The notes: generated from the letters alone by a model not told the origin. DNA of 64,000 nucleotides from Bacteroides sp. M10 (GCF_014334015.1 NZ_CP060488.1:5104501-5168500); one strand, 5' to 3'; positions 16,477-25,390 are shown, counted from the first letter of the stretch. A program made the numbers and translations.

Positions 16477-16722
16477 TTAATTCTTTGGCAATGCTTCTTT
16501 TACTACCATTGAACGACCTACATATTCTGCACCGTTCAATTGTTCGATAGCTTTAGCAGCTTCTGCATCATCCGGCATTTCGATAAACGCAAAACCTTTT
16601 GATCTTCTAGTTTCACGATCTGTGATTAACTTTACTGAAGCAACTGTTCCATACTCTTCCATTACATGTCTCAAATCTGATTCCTTAACATTATAGCTAA
16701 GATTTCCAATGTACAAATTCAT
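16477..16722 (-). CDS. RNA-binding protein with a single RRM domain
   Basis: 81 aa from the ATG at 16722. One RNA-recognition motif fills the protein: RNP2 is LYIGNL (residues 3-8) and RNP1 is KGFAFIEM near residue 41. The linker carries the conserved ITDRETRRSKG segment. Such short RRM proteins are common in Bacteroides and bind single-stranded RNA in the cytosol; relatives have been linked to global RNA regulation. A match to the -7 element (TATATTTG, minus strand 16736-16729) lies only 6 nt before the start codon, so the mRNA may be nearly leaderless. Confidence 0.93.
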   Translation of the reverse strand: MNLYIGNLSYNVKESDLRHVMEEYGTVASVKLITDRETRRSKGFAFIEMPDDAEAAKAIEQLNGAEYVGRSMVVKEALPKN

Positions 16723-16728
16723 AAAATA

Positions 16729-16736
16729 CAAATATA
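16729..16736 (-). promoter_or_regulatory. Possible promoter -7 element of the RRM gene
   Basis: The minus strand reads TATATTTG six bases before the ATG. If used, transcription would begin at or next to the start codon. The region is AT-rich, so a chance match cannot be excluded. Confidence 0.35.
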
Positions 16737-16998
16737 AAAAATTAATAATTCAATAAGAAAGTTTTAGGAAGATCTTAATTAGAGATGGATATGCTCAAAT
16801 AAATGAGAAGATTCATGTAAAAAAATCAAATCGTAATAAACCTCTTTATTGTTGTTGATGCAAAGAAAGGCATTATTTGGGGATATTGCACTATATTCTC
16901 TCCTTTTTCTTTCTGCAAAACATCTTTTTTATGAAAATAGGCCAATACTTAACGTTCTTATTCTTTTTATACCAAGCCATTCCATGTAAACTACCGGA

Positions 16999-17721
16999 TT
17001 AGTCTTTCTGCAAATTCTTCGCTACAAATTCCTCAAAAAACGTTTTCTTATAGTTTCCACCTCCTATTCCTATCTCATAAGACTTAATAAAAATATCATT
17101 GGTATCAAAAGAGTCAATCCGTGAGGTATTGACAATATAGGACTTGTTTATCCGGAGAAACTGTTTAGCGGGCAGTTGCTCATGAATATTTTTCAGATTC
17201 ATCTTAGTAATCACCCGCTGATCTTCCAATTGGAGAATGGAATAATCCTTTAGTCCTTCAATAAAAAGAATATCACTGAAGTTTATCTTGATATAGCGTC
17301 GTTCCGATTTGATGAAGATATATTCTTCCTGTATCTCCTCCACTCTTTCGGCTGTTTCCGACAATAACAGTTTATGATATGCTATTGTCTTATTGACTGC
17401 TTTCAGAAAACGGTTCATTTCAATGGGCTTCACCAGATAATCAATGGCACTTACTTCATAACTATCGAGTGCATATTCCGCATACGCCGTTGTAAAGACA
17501 ATCAACGTATTCATGGGAATGCTTTGCGCAAATTCTATTCCGGTAATTCCCGGCATCTGAATATCAAGGAAAATCAGATCAACTGTATATTCATTTATAT
17601 AAGCGGACGCTGCGATAGCATTATTAAAGCTACCCACCAATGTCAGTTGTGGAATCTGCTCCACCAATGCCTTCATACCTTTGCGAGCTACCGGCTCGTC
17701 ATCAACAATAATACAATTCAT
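16999..17721 (-). CDS. LytTR-family response regulator
   Basis: 240 aa. Residues 1-118 form a receiver domain with the phospho-acceptor D53 in FLDIQMPG, the acidic pair D7/D8 and the late Lys in VKPI. Residues about 135-235 form a LytTR DNA-binding domain (YIFIKSERRYIKINFSDILFIEGL begins it; FLRINKSYIVN is conserved). It is the last gene of a four-gene operon and its start codon overlaps the stop of the kinase gene by 4 bp, so it is translationally coupled to its cognate kinase. It probably binds the 21-bp-spaced repeats upstream of the operon's first gene. Confidence 0.95.
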   Translation of the reverse strand: MNCIIVDDEPVARKGMKALVEQIPQLTLVGSFNNAIAASAYINEYTVDLIFLDIQMPGITGIEFAQSIPMNTLIVFTTAYAEYALDSYEVSAIDYLVKPIEMNRFLKAVNKTIAYHKLLLSETAERVEEIQEEYIFIKSERRYIKINFSDILFIEGLKDYSILQLEDQRVITKMNLKNIHEQLPAKQFLRINKSYIVNTSRIDSFDTNDIFIKSYEIGIGGGNYKKTFFEEFVAKNLQKD

Positions 17722-18779
17722 AAGTTTAGATGTAAGTTGACATTATAAGTTGTTTCTTTATCTTCTATCTGTAGCGTATACCGTGATTCATAAAGTAAAT
17801 CCAGTCTGCGTTTCACATTGGCCAACCCTATTCCCCCTTCCCGCTTAACAGGCACACGGGGCTTAGAATTCTCGCAACGAAACGTCAACTGTTTATTATG
17901 CACAGAAAAATACAGGTGAACATAAGATAAATTGTCGCTATCCAAATTATGTTTCACCGCATTCTCTACAAAAGGAATAAACAATAACGGAGGAATACAG
18001 ATATTCTCCATATTTCCCTCTTGAAAGATTGTATATTCAAAATGATCCCTTCTCACCTTCTCCAATTCAAGAAAGCTGGTGAGAAACTGTATATCTGCAG
18101 TAAGAAATACTTCTCTTCTTGTACTGTCATTCAACTGGTAGCGAAGTAGATTGTCCAGTTTCTCCAATATCTGTGAAGCCTCATCCGGAGCATCCTTTAC
18201 CAAAATATTGGCATTATTCAGCATATTAAAAAGAAAATGCGGATTGATCTGTTTCTTTAATTGTTGCAATTCTGCCTGCTTAGTCGCCTTCTCCAATTCA
18301 AGAATCTTTTTATCGGAGACAACCCAACGGCGGAATAGTTCAAAGCTCGTACAGCCACCTGCACTTAATAGCAGTACTAATACTCCATAAGCAATACTAT
18401 CAAAAGAAACAGCATGGTTATCCTGTATACAAAACCCACGAATACCGTATCGTTGATATAATGGAGACAGAAATATAAATCCTAATAATACACTCACTAA
18501 ATTGACTCCGAGAAACGAAATCCAATAAAACCATAACTTGCGCTTGGCCTTATACAGGAAACGGGGCACTAACCAATATATATTCAGATAGATAGGAAAC
18601 GCAAAAACCAATATACTAACCGGATATGCATATAGGAAACCTTCTCTAGTAAAATCTCCATATACATTCTGAAAGCCCAAAAAGAGTATAATAAATAGCA
18701 ATAGTAAATTACTGATAAGCCTGAAACGGTCATTTACCAGATTCTTCCCCCAATCGTATACATTCCAGGTATCTTTCAT
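17718..18779 (-). CDS. LytS/YehU-type sensor histidine kinase
   Basis: 353 aa from the ATG at 18779, which overlaps the preceding stop as ATGA. Four hydrophobic segments fill residues about 15-145, followed by a coiled-coil linker. The His_kinase domain carries the phospho-acceptor H181 in QINPHFLFN, the N-box ENAVKH (272-277) and the G-box GGIGLANVKRR (about 315). All residues needed for autophosphorylation are present. It is a membrane sensor without a large periplasmic domain, so the signal may be membrane-borne or come from a partner. It is coupled on one side to a degenerate homologue and on the other to the LytTR regulator. Confidence 0.94.
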   Translation of the reverse strand: MKDTWNVYDWGKNLVNDRFRLISNLLLLFIILFLGFQNVYGDFTREGFLYAYPVSILVFAFPIYLNIYWLVPRFLYKAKRKLWFYWISFLGVNLVSVLLGFIFLSPLYQRYGIRGFCIQDNHAVSFDSIAYGVLVLLLSAGGCTSFELFRRWVVSDKKILELEKATKQAELQQLKKQINPHFLFNMLNNANILVKDAPDEASQILEKLDNLLRYQLNDSTRREVFLTADIQFLTSFLELEKVRRDHFEYTIFQEGNMENICIPPLLFIPFVENAVKHNLDSDNLSYVHLYFSVHNKQLTFRCENSKPRVPVKREGGIGLANVKRRLDLLYESRYTLQIEDKETTYNVNLHLNL

Positions 18780-19810
18780 AATTCCAACATTAAACCAATG
18801 GTACACAGTGCCTCATCATTATAGCCACTTTTTAATTGATAACCTCCCGGATATAACAAGTCCAATCGTTGCCGTAACTTGTCAAAAGCAGGTGCCACTT
18901 GCAGACTTTCCTTTTTTCGCAGACAGTATGTACAAATGAATCGAAGCTGATTCTCTTCCATTTGAAAATCGATCCTTATATTTTCTCCCTTTCCATTCTC
19001 TCCACATACAGTTGTCCGAATCACATATTCTATCACAGGCATAAACAATAAAGGAGGAACTTGTATATAACGCACTTCATTCAGGATGTTGACTTCAAAA
19101 TTAAACTCCGGATTACATAGTTTCTCCAACTTCATATAATCAGTCATAAAATCGATATCATCTCCCAACAATACCTGTTGCCGTTCACTTTCATAAAGTT
19201 GGTATCTAAGCAACCGACTTAATTTAAAGATAAGCAATGACGCCTTTTCTCCATCTTCTCCCAGCAAGGTTCGTACCTTATTCAATATTCTCGAAAAAAA
19301 CTCCGGTTGGAGTTGATCCTTCAAATGATTTAGATCAGTCTGTATGTTAATATTCTCCAATTCATTTAATCGTTGTTGATAGGCCACCCAACGATGCAGA
19401 AAAATAGTAAAAGAAAAAGCCAGGAAATAGAGTATCAGTGCCAATGCATTTATCAACAGAAAGAAAGGGAGATCACTGTTTAGTCTTTGCATCTGTTCGG
19501 GTATAACATAATATTGCCCTAGAAAACAAATAGCACCAACCATGGCGGTCAGCATAAATCCAACAAGGCAACTCAAATATATGATATACTTTTTATATCT
19601 ACGCTGAAACAGATAACCGGGAATTAACCAGTAAGTATGCAGATTTATGATTCCCCATAGAATGACAGAAAGTAAAAGACTAACTCCCGTAGAAAGATTT
19701 AGCCCTAAACTATCGCTTTCGACAAAAGTGCCTCTGAACACTAAAAAGGAGACTACAAGAAATATCCCAATTTGCTTCAGTAACGTATATAATAGTATCT
19801 TAACTGACAT
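18776..19810 (-). CDS. Degenerate LytS-type kinase homologue (pseudokinase)
   Basis: 344 aa with the same plan as the next gene: four membrane segments (about 5-135), a linker and a His_kinase-like region. The acceptor motif reads LQPEFFSR, with E170 where the His should be. The N-box reads VIEYVIRT instead of VENAVKH, and there is no GxGLxN box. It should therefore neither autophosphorylate nor bind ATP normally. The fold-defining stretches LRYQLYES and PPLLFMPVIE are preserved, so the protein is not decaying at random. The ATGA overlap with the intact kinase suggests fixed stoichiometry and a heterodimer in which this subunit senses or restrains. Confidence 0.88.
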   Translation of the reverse strand: MSVKILLYTLLKQIGIFLVVSFLVFRGTFVESDSLGLNLSTGVSLLLSVILWGIINLHTYWLIPGYLFQRRYKKYIIYLSCLVGFMLTAMVGAICFLGQYYVIPEQMQRLNSDLPFFLLINALALILYFLAFSFTIFLHRWVAYQQRLNELENINIQTDLNHLKDQLQPEFFSRILNKVRTLLGEDGEKASLLIFKLSRLLRYQLYESERQQVLLGDDIDFMTDYMKLEKLCNPEFNFEVNILNEVRYIQVPPLLFMPVIEYVIRTTVCGENGKGENIRIDFQMEENQLRFICTYCLRKKESLQVAPAFDKLRQRLDLLYPGGYQLKSGYNDEALCTIGLMLEL

Positions 19811-19832
19811 CAGGCGATAAAGTTACCATTTT

Positions 19833-20726
19833 TTAGAACTTATACTTCATTCCCACCGAAACATACATTGCCGGTTTAAAATATGGATCAGTATCTTTAG
19901 ACATATCTTCGAAGAAAGCCTTTAAAGTGCGGGTAGTGTAATAAGCTATTCTGCTACACGACACACCGGCAGTAGCAGTGATTGAAAAAGAATTCCCCAT
20001 ACTTACTTCCGGTTGTAAACCTACAATAATGAATTGCTGGGAAAACATAGTATCTTTTCCTTCTCTTTCCAACAATGCCAATGACCCGTTCATTTCTGCC
20101 ACTAACCTTAGATTCAGATATTTATTCATTTTCATTCCTGCCGATACTTCCATGGCATTCAGCATCGAAACTTTAATCTGATAACGTCCTTCGGTGCTCC
20201 AATCAAAATAAATAGCAGGAAATACCATCGGATAACCAAACGTGTTATTTATAGCCAATCCGGCTCCAAGAGATAAATTGGACTTGAACTGCCGGATGAA
20301 AATAACTCCTCCCTGTCCCAGGACATTCTTCAGTTTTACATCAGAAGAGGTATAAACACCTGCACCAACTGTCGTCAACAAGAGCCATTTTTTGCTGATA
20401 GGGCGAATATTGGTTACGCTCAACTGCATATTTATGATTTGATCTATGTCTATGTAAGATTGAAGATTCTTATTATTCATTGCCGTATAGCTTCCTCCTG
20501 CCGAAATCATCCAAATTGTGGGCTGATTTCTTTCATTCATTTTCTGTGATACGGGAATATTGACGTTCCCTTCCACAAAGCACATATCCCCTTTCCCGGG
20601 ATACTGTCCGTTTTCATCTTTATATCGGGAAGAAGATATATACCCGGTTTTCACACTAACCTGTGCCTGTATATTTTCAGGAAGTAATAGAAACAAGGCG
20701 AACGCACTTAACAAAATAATCCTCAT
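19833..20726 (-). CDS. Probable outer-membrane beta-barrel protein, first gene of the LytTR operon
   Basis: 297 aa from the ATG at 20726, which gives a clean signal peptide (MRIILLSAFALFLLLPENIQAQ). A longer frame to 20888 crosses the promoter and is rejected. The mature part has alternating hydrophobic/polar strands with many Gly and aromatic residues and ends in an aromatic residue (MKYKF), as outer-membrane barrels do. It resembles DUF6268-like Bacteroidetes proteins, but this is tentative. The pseudokinase gene follows after 22 bp, and a repeat-bearing promoter lies just upstream, so it may be both the main output and part of the sensory circuit of the system. Confidence 0.75.
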   Translation of the reverse strand: MRIILLSAFALFLLLPENIQAQVSVKTGYISSSRYKDENGQYPGKGDMCFVEGNVNIPVSQKMNERNQPTIWMISAGGSYTAMNNKNLQSYIDIDQIINMQLSVTNIRPISKKWLLLTTVGAGVYTSSDVKLKNVLGQGGVIFIRQFKSNLSLGAGLAINNTFGYPMVFPAIYFDWSTEGRYQIKVSMLNAMEVSAGMKMNKYLNLRLVAEMNGSLALLEREGKDTMFSQQFIIVGLQPEVSMGNSFSITATAGVSCSRIAYYTTRTLKAFFEDMSKDTDPYFKPAMYVSVGMKYKF

Positions 20727-20756
20727 TCTTTTATCTGTTTTAGGGTTTGAATGAGA

Positions 20757-20764
20757 CAAAAGTA
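20757..20764 (-). promoter_or_regulatory. Promoter -7 element of the barrel/LytTR operon
   Basis: The minus strand reads TACTTTTG, a TAnnTTTG match, 30 bp before the ATG at 20726. There is no TTTG 18-21 bp upstream; three direct repeats start about 28 bp upstream instead, as at activator-dependent promoters. Confidence 0.65.
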
Positions 20765-20792
20765 GAGTTTTACCGATCTGCGTAGAGAGTTT

Positions 20793-20846
20793 GTAGACCA
20801 AACCCGGTATTAAGTAGACCAAACCTGTAAATTTGTAGCCTATTTG
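20793..20846. promoter_or_regulatory. Three direct repeats at 21-bp spacing, probable activator (LytTR) binding sites
   Basis: The plus strand has GTAGACCAAACC at 20793-20804 and again at 20814-20825, and a weaker copy (GTAGCC then a T-rich tail) starting at 20835. The starts are exactly 21 bp apart. A reversed TTTGGTCTG follows at 20842. With transcription starting near 20750 the repeats would centre near -48, -69 and -90, on one face of the helix. LytTR proteins classically bind pairs of direct repeats about two turns apart. Confidence 0.7.
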
Positions 20847-20859
20847 GTCTGAATGTATT

Positions 20860-20906
20860 ATATAAAAAAATAAAAGACTATCTTTCAACCGAAGATAGTC
20901 TTTTAT
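20860..20906 (-). terminator. Terminator after glnA
   Basis: Arms 20870-20884 and 20892-20906 form a 15-bp stem (ATAAAAGACTATCTT with its complement) followed on the minus strand by a long T-rich run. Confidence 0.85.
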
Positions 20907-20924
20907 CCGTATATCATTTTTTAA

Positions 20925-22427
20925 TTATCCACAATGGAAATACTTATGTACGAGATCTAACATCTCCATCGGCTTTCCTTCCAGATCCGCACGCAATGTT
21001 TTATCTTCATAACCACGAAGTCTGCGGATGATACCATCAATCATTGCCGGGCTGAATACATTATATTGTTCAAAGATTGCCCGTTGTTGTTGCAGGCAAT
21101 CGGCAGAAGCTTCACAGCTATCCGGCAGTTGCGCCAGTGATTTCAGCTTATCTTCGTTTTCTTTCTGATGGATATTCACATTTACATAAGTTTTTTCAGC
21201 AATGTCCAGCGCATTTTCAATCTCAAAACCATGACGGCAGGCAACAGCCAAACCAGCCAACAGTTGATACAAATCTGCCGAACCATCCGGAGAACGCATT
21301 TCTACAGTCTGCTTCTGGCTGGTGTCAAAATGACTTTCAGCTTCCAACGGATTTGCCAATGTACACATATCTGTTTTTGCAGCCCATCCCAGAGGTACAC
21401 GCACTAATACAGAGCGGTTACGATCTCCCCAACAAACATTGGTAGGTGCTTCCTGATGAGGAACGAGACGAAAATAAGAAGTAGGATTGGTATTTCCAAA
21501 AGCAGTAATTGACGGAGCAAGCACCATCATTCCGGCAATTGCTTTGCGTGCTGTTTCCGACAAAACACCGTCTTTCAGCATCTGGTTCTTTCCGTCTTTC
21601 ATGATACGCATGTGGACATGCAAGCCCGAACCTGCTTTACCTGCCGTAATCTTTGGAGCAAAGGTTACATTGTATCCATATCTAAATCCCAGGTTACGAA
21701 TCACCCATTTGGCAATCATTAATTGATCTGCTGCCTGCGATACGGGAACCGGCAGGAATTCTATTTCATTCTGCTCATAGATATAACCATCCAGCGTAAA
21801 ATTACCTACTTCAGAGTGTCCATACTTTATTTGTCCGCCTGTCTGTGCGATGTAAGACATACATTGGGTACGGAATTCATTGAATTTAGCATAAGGGCCC
21901 GATTCATGATAACCACGTTGATCGGTTGCCTGGAACATACCGGTGTCCGGAGCTATTACATAATATTCCAATTCGCCCATTGCCTGAAATTCCATTCCAG
22001 TAACTTCTGTAAAAGTCTTGCTTGCTTTGTAAAGGGTATGTTCTGGTGCACTTTCAAGTGGTTCACCGTCTTTATTGAAGAAAGAGCAAAGCATGGACAG
22101 CGTCGGAATCTCGGCAAACGGATCAACGAATGCTGTGCAAAAACGGGGAATCACATAAAGGTCACTACTGCCCGCTTCTATAAATGAGAAAAGGCTGGAA
22201 CCGTCTACCCGTTCTCCACATGTGAGAATAGCTTCCAGATAAGCTTGATTGTTGATGACAAAGTTCAGAGTTTTCAGACGCCCGTCTCCCGCCGGATACA
22301 TAAAATTAACCATGCGGATATCTTTTTGCTGGATAAATGAGATAATGTCAGCTTTTGTAAACTCTGAAGTTGGTTTCTGAAGGAATGCCACCAACTGGTT
22401 AGCATTCATTGATAAATCATAATTCAT
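20925..22427 (-). CDS. glnA: Glutamine synthetase, type I-like
   Basis: 500 aa; an in-frame ATG six codons in could also start it. The N-terminal beta-grasp half is followed by the catalytic barrel with MGELEYYVI (metal-binding Glu), GQIKYGHSEVGNF, GSGLHVHMRI (metal-binding His region) and SYFRLVPHQEAP with WGDRNRSVLVRVP (ATP/glutamate contacts). The expected reaction is ATP-dependent amidation of glutamate. The C-terminal half lacks an obvious adenylylation loop. A -7 element lies at 22476-22483 and a strong terminator follows, so it is a single-gene unit. Some GlnA-like proteins act on other amines; glutamine synthesis is the most likely role. Confidence 0.88.
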   Translation of the reverse strand: MNYDLSMNANQLVAFLQKPTSEFTKADIISFIQQKDIRMVNFMYPAGDGRLKTLNFVINNQAYLEAILTCGERVDGSSLFSFIEAGSSDLYVIPRFCTAFVDPFAEIPTLSMLCSFFNKDGEPLESAPEHTLYKASKTFTEVTGMEFQAMGELEYYVIAPDTGMFQATDQRGYHESGPYAKFNEFRTQCMSYIAQTGGQIKYGHSEVGNFTLDGYIYEQNEIEFLPVPVSQAADQLMIAKWVIRNLGFRYGYNVTFAPKITAGKAGSGLHVHMRIMKDGKNQMLKDGVLSETARKAIAGMMVLAPSITAFGNTNPTSYFRLVPHQEAPTNVCWGDRNRSVLVRVPLGWAAKTDMCTLANPLEAESHFDTSQKQTVEMRSPDGSADLYQLLAGLAVACRHGFEIENALDIAEKTYVNVNIHQKENEDKLKSLAQLPDSCEASADCLQQQRAIFEQYNVFSPAMIDGIIRRLRGYEDKTLRADLEGKPMEMLDLVHKYFHCG

Positions 22428-22475
22428 AATCGGTTGTTTTTCGTTGTTGTATGATTAAAACGGTTTGTTGAATGC

Positions 22476-22483
22476 CAAAGATA
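22476..22483 (-). promoter_or_regulatory. Probable promoter -7 element of glnA
   Basis: The minus strand reads TATCTTTG, 48 bp before the ATG at 22427. A TTG occurs about 17 bp further upstream. Confidence 0.5.
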
Positions 22484-22555
22484 AGGAAAAGATGGAAAAT
22501 CAAGTAAGAAAAGATTTAATTATTTCTTTGCTATGTTGCATTTATGTCTATTATC

Positions 22556-23359
22556 CTATTTAAAACGCTTCAGGTCTTTCTTCTCAAAAATCCATTCCGG
22601 AGTGTATAGTTTCCCAGTATCCGTTTCGGTCAGCTCGTACCAAGGAGAAAGGTTTCGGCTGGTTGGATTGACCAGGATATGAATCTGTTGGGCAGGCATA
22701 TAGCTTTGTGCCAGGAGAAATACTTTCTTCCCGGTATTCGGATGAATGGCAACATCCATAACAATCACAGCATGACCGGGTGAACCGCCTTTAATAAAGA
22801 CATCCCCGGGTTGCAAGGAAGTATAAAGCACAGCTGGGAGTTCACGAGATAAAGAGGCAGTTCCGGCATACATAAAAACCATATCGAGATAGTTACGGAA
22901 AGTTTTATAGGAATAATCCACTCCCTTGCCCGAAGCATACCATTGAACCTGATTACCATTGACTTTTATTCGATTTCCCTCCGCCCATTTCTTATATTCG
23001 GCAGTAAATCCACTTGTGAAGTTGAATTTTATGTCTGCATACCGTTTATGTTTCCACAGATATTCCGCCCGCAAGCGTATCACTGCATCGGCACACTGCT
23101 GCAAATCACGATTGCCTATCTCCATATCTACGACTGCAAATGCGGCTGCCTGATTGGCTTTTTCTTTTCCATTGTAAAGTAACACTTTACTGCCTTTAGG
23201 CAATAATGGCAAATTGCGCAAATAAGTTGTAAACGAATTATCGGAGCAGGTCTCTCTGACATATCCTGACGGAGGAGCGATTCTATCCGCAAGCCTCTCC
23301 TGTCCCCATGAGTGAAAGACTATGAGAAGCAAGCCTGCACATATTAACAAATACTTCAT
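22556..23359 (-). CDS. DUF4846-family exported protein
   Basis: 267 aa from the ATG at 23359, giving a signal peptide (MKYLLICAGLLLIVFHSWGQ). The upstream extension of 45 residues has no pattern. The protein matches the DUF4846 layout: an IAPPSGYVR start, a middle part about a modest fold with an LLYNGKEK turn, and a late PGDVFIKGGSPGHAVIVMDVA segment followed by FLLAQSYMPAQ and ending in TPEWIF. The conserved GH...D and Q residues suggest an enzyme-like pocket, but the function is unknown. It is divergent from the PPK2 gene and acts outside the cytoplasm. Confidence 0.8.
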   Translation of the reverse strand: MKYLLICAGLLLIVFHSWGQERLADRIAPPSGYVRETCSDNSFTTYLRNLPLLPKGSKVLLYNGKEKANQAAAFAVVDMEIGNRDLQQCADAVIRLRAEYLWKHKRYADIKFNFTSGFTAEYKKWAEGNRIKVNGNQVQWYASGKGVDYSYKTFRNYLDMVFMYAGTASLSRELPAVLYTSLQPGDVFIKGGSPGHAVIVMDVAIHPNTGKKVFLLAQSYMPAQQIHILVNPTSRNLSPWYELTETDTGKLYTPEWIFEKKDLKRFK

Positions 23360-23545
23360 ATCGGTTTTTCTTATTCCATATCCGGACAAATATAAGTAAT
23401 TATTATTGAAAACGAAGATGAATGTCTGTTTTTCTCCCGATTGAAAAGTCTCTTTCTCATGAAAAAACTCAAACATACTGATTATAAAAACCAATTGACT
23501 GCCTCAACTGTTTTATTTGAATAGAACTATTAAAACTACCGTCAC

Positions 23546-24433
23546 ATGAAAAAGGATATTCTAAAAGACCTGCTGGCAAAGCCCGGAAAGAAACATTCGG
23601 TATCGGATTTTGACTCGTCATTCACTGGCGATTTATCCAAACAAGACGCTAAAGAGCAACTGGCAAAGGATATTGAGAAGCTTTCGGAGCTGCAAAGTAT
23701 GCTTTATGCACAAGACCGGTATTCAATCCTGATTATCTTTCAGGCGATGGATGCTGCAGGAAAAGACGGGACTATCAAGCATGTGATGTCCGGCATTAAC
23801 CCACAGGGATGCCAGGTGTATTCGTTCAAACAACCGTCTGCTGAAGAACTGGACCATGATTATCTCTGGCGTATCAATCGCTCTCTCCCGGAAAGAGGAC
23901 GAATCGGTATTTTCAACCGTTCGCACTACGAGGATGTACTGATTGCCAAAGTGCATCCGGAAATTATTCTATCCAACAAGTTACCAGGTGTCGAAACCGT
24001 AAATGACATTGATCCCGACTTCTGGAAGCGTCGTTATCGACAGATCAACGATTTTGAACGCTATCTGACGGAGAATGGAACGATTGTCCTGAAATTCTTT
24101 CTCAATGTATCGAAAGCCGAACAGAAAAATCGATTCATGGAGCGACTGGACGATGCATCTAAAAACTGGAAATTCTCTTCGGCGGACATCAAAGAGCGTC
24201 AATTCTGGGAGGACTATATGAATGCTTATGCCGATGTACTGACGGAGACATCGACGGACTTGGCTCCATGGTATGTAATCCCTGCCGATAATAAATGGTT
24301 CATGCGTTACGCAGTAGGACGAATTATTTGTGACCGGATGCAGCAATTGGATTTACATTACCCCAAACTGTCGAAAGAGGGATTGGAAAAGCTAGAAGAG
24401 TGTAAGAAAAGTGTATCAAACATTAACTTTTAA
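23546..24433 (+). CDS. Polyphosphate kinase 2 family nucleotide phosphotransferase
   Basis: 295 aa, single-domain PPK2. The Walker A motif is AMDAAGKDGT (67-76). The lid/Walker B region carries GIFNRSHYEDVL (121-132). Lys/Arg residues between them (KHV, RIN, RSLPERGR) fit polyphosphate binding. Such enzymes use polyphosphate to phosphorylate AMP or ADP (class III or I/II); the exact class cannot be set by eye. No ppk1 or ppx is adjacent. It is followed 73 bp later by the DUF169 gene, which has its own promoter. Confidence 0.93.
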   Translation: MKKDILKDLLAKPGKKHSVSDFDSSFTGDLSKQDAKEQLAKDIEKLSELQSMLYAQDRYSILIIFQAMDAAGKDGTIKHVMSGINPQGCQVYSFKQPSAEELDHDYLWRINRSLPERGRIGIFNRSHYEDVLIAKVHPEIILSNKLPGVETVNDIDPDFWKRRYRQINDFERYLTENGTIVLKFFLNVSKAEQKNRFMERLDDASKNWKFSSADIKERQFWEDYMNAYADVLTETSTDLAPWYVIPADNKWFMRYAVGRIICDRMQQLDLHYPKLSKEGLEKLEECKKSVSNINF

Positions 24434-24460
24434 ATCACTTGCGCTTATCCTTTTTTATTC

Positions 24461-24468
24461 TAACTTTG
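24461..24468 (+). promoter_or_regulatory. Probable promoter -7 element of the DUF169 gene
   Basis: TAACTTTG, 38 bp before the ATG at 24507, with TTG 19-20 bp upstream. It supports the shorter start. Confidence 0.6.
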
Positions 24469-24506
24469 TAGAAAGACCTACATACAGAACTAAAATTGAT
24501 AAGCTT

Positions 24507-25217
24507 ATGGACATCCAAACTTTTATTCAAAATTTCAAAGAGGCATTCGGAGAAAATGCTGAATTGCCTCTTGTTTTCTGGTACTCGGACGAGCAAAAAG
24601 GAGAAACAGAAAAGATAAACGGTTGCTTCTTCAAAGGTATGAAGACGGTAAGAGATGGTGGTATTATCAGCCTGAATGCCGAAAACATCGGTTGTGGCGG
24701 CGGTAAATTCTATACTGGCTTCACCGAAATGCCGGAACGTGTGCCGACTTTCGTTTCGCTCAAAGAGAAATACAAACAGACTCCCGAAATGGTCATCGAC
24801 TTTATACAGCAAATCGGAGTTCCCCGAACAGAAAACAAGTATCTTCATTTTGCACGTATAGATAAGGTAGAAAGCCTTGAAGAAATAGAAGGTGTCGTAT
24901 TTCTGGCAAATCCGGATATGCTTTCGGGCTTGACCACTTGGGCTTTTTATGATAATAACGCAGAAGATTGCGTCGTTTCTACCTTTGGTTCCGGCTGTAG
25001 TGCTGTAGTGACGCAAGCCACGATAGAGAATCGTAAAGGAGGCAAACGCACTTTCCTCGGTTTCTTCGACCCATCGGTTCGCCCTCATTTCGAAGCTGAC
25101 AAACTAAGCTATACCATACCTATGTCCAGATTTAAAGAGATGTATGAGACGATGCGCCAAAGTTGTCTATTCGACACGCATGCATGGGGAAAGATTAAAG
25201 AAAGAATGAACGGATAA
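24507..25217 (+). CDS. DUF169-family protein
   Basis: 236 aa from the ATG at 24507. DUF169 landmarks are LPLVFWYSD, a C44-type FFKGMK segment, IGCGGGKFYTGF near 68-79, FARIDKVE, VVFLANPDMLSGL and GSGCSAVVTQAT. Conserved Cys residues within Gly-rich turns suggest cofactor or metal binding, but the family has no established activity. It is cytosolic, with no signal or membrane segment. It has its own promoter; the next gene (DoxX) starts 173 bp later. Confidence 0.85.
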   Translation: MDIQTFIQNFKEAFGENAELPLVFWYSDEQKGETEKINGCFFKGMKTVRDGGIISLNAENIGCGGGKFYTGFTEMPERVPTFVSLKEKYKQTPEMVIDFIQQIGVPRTENKYLHFARIDKVESLEEIEGVVFLANPDMLSGLTTWAFYDNNAEDCVVSTFGSGCSAVVTQATIENRKGGKRTFLGFFDPSVRPHFEADKLSYTIPMSRFKEMYETMRQSCLFDTHAWGKIKERMNG

Positions 25218-25390
25218 TTTCCCATAACGAAATTGCATATCATTATACAATTATCGGGACATTAGGTATCTTATTCCGAACATACAAGGCTTCTCTTTCG
25301 TTGTTATAGAAAGAAACTGCCACTTGATACTGACAATTCATTATCAAGACAGATATTTTCTGAATATCAATCCTTGTTATACGAACCAAT

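Noticed and set aside
20727..20888. Extended N-terminus of the barrel protein
   Set aside because: It would contain the promoter and phased repeats, and the signal peptide begins at 20726.
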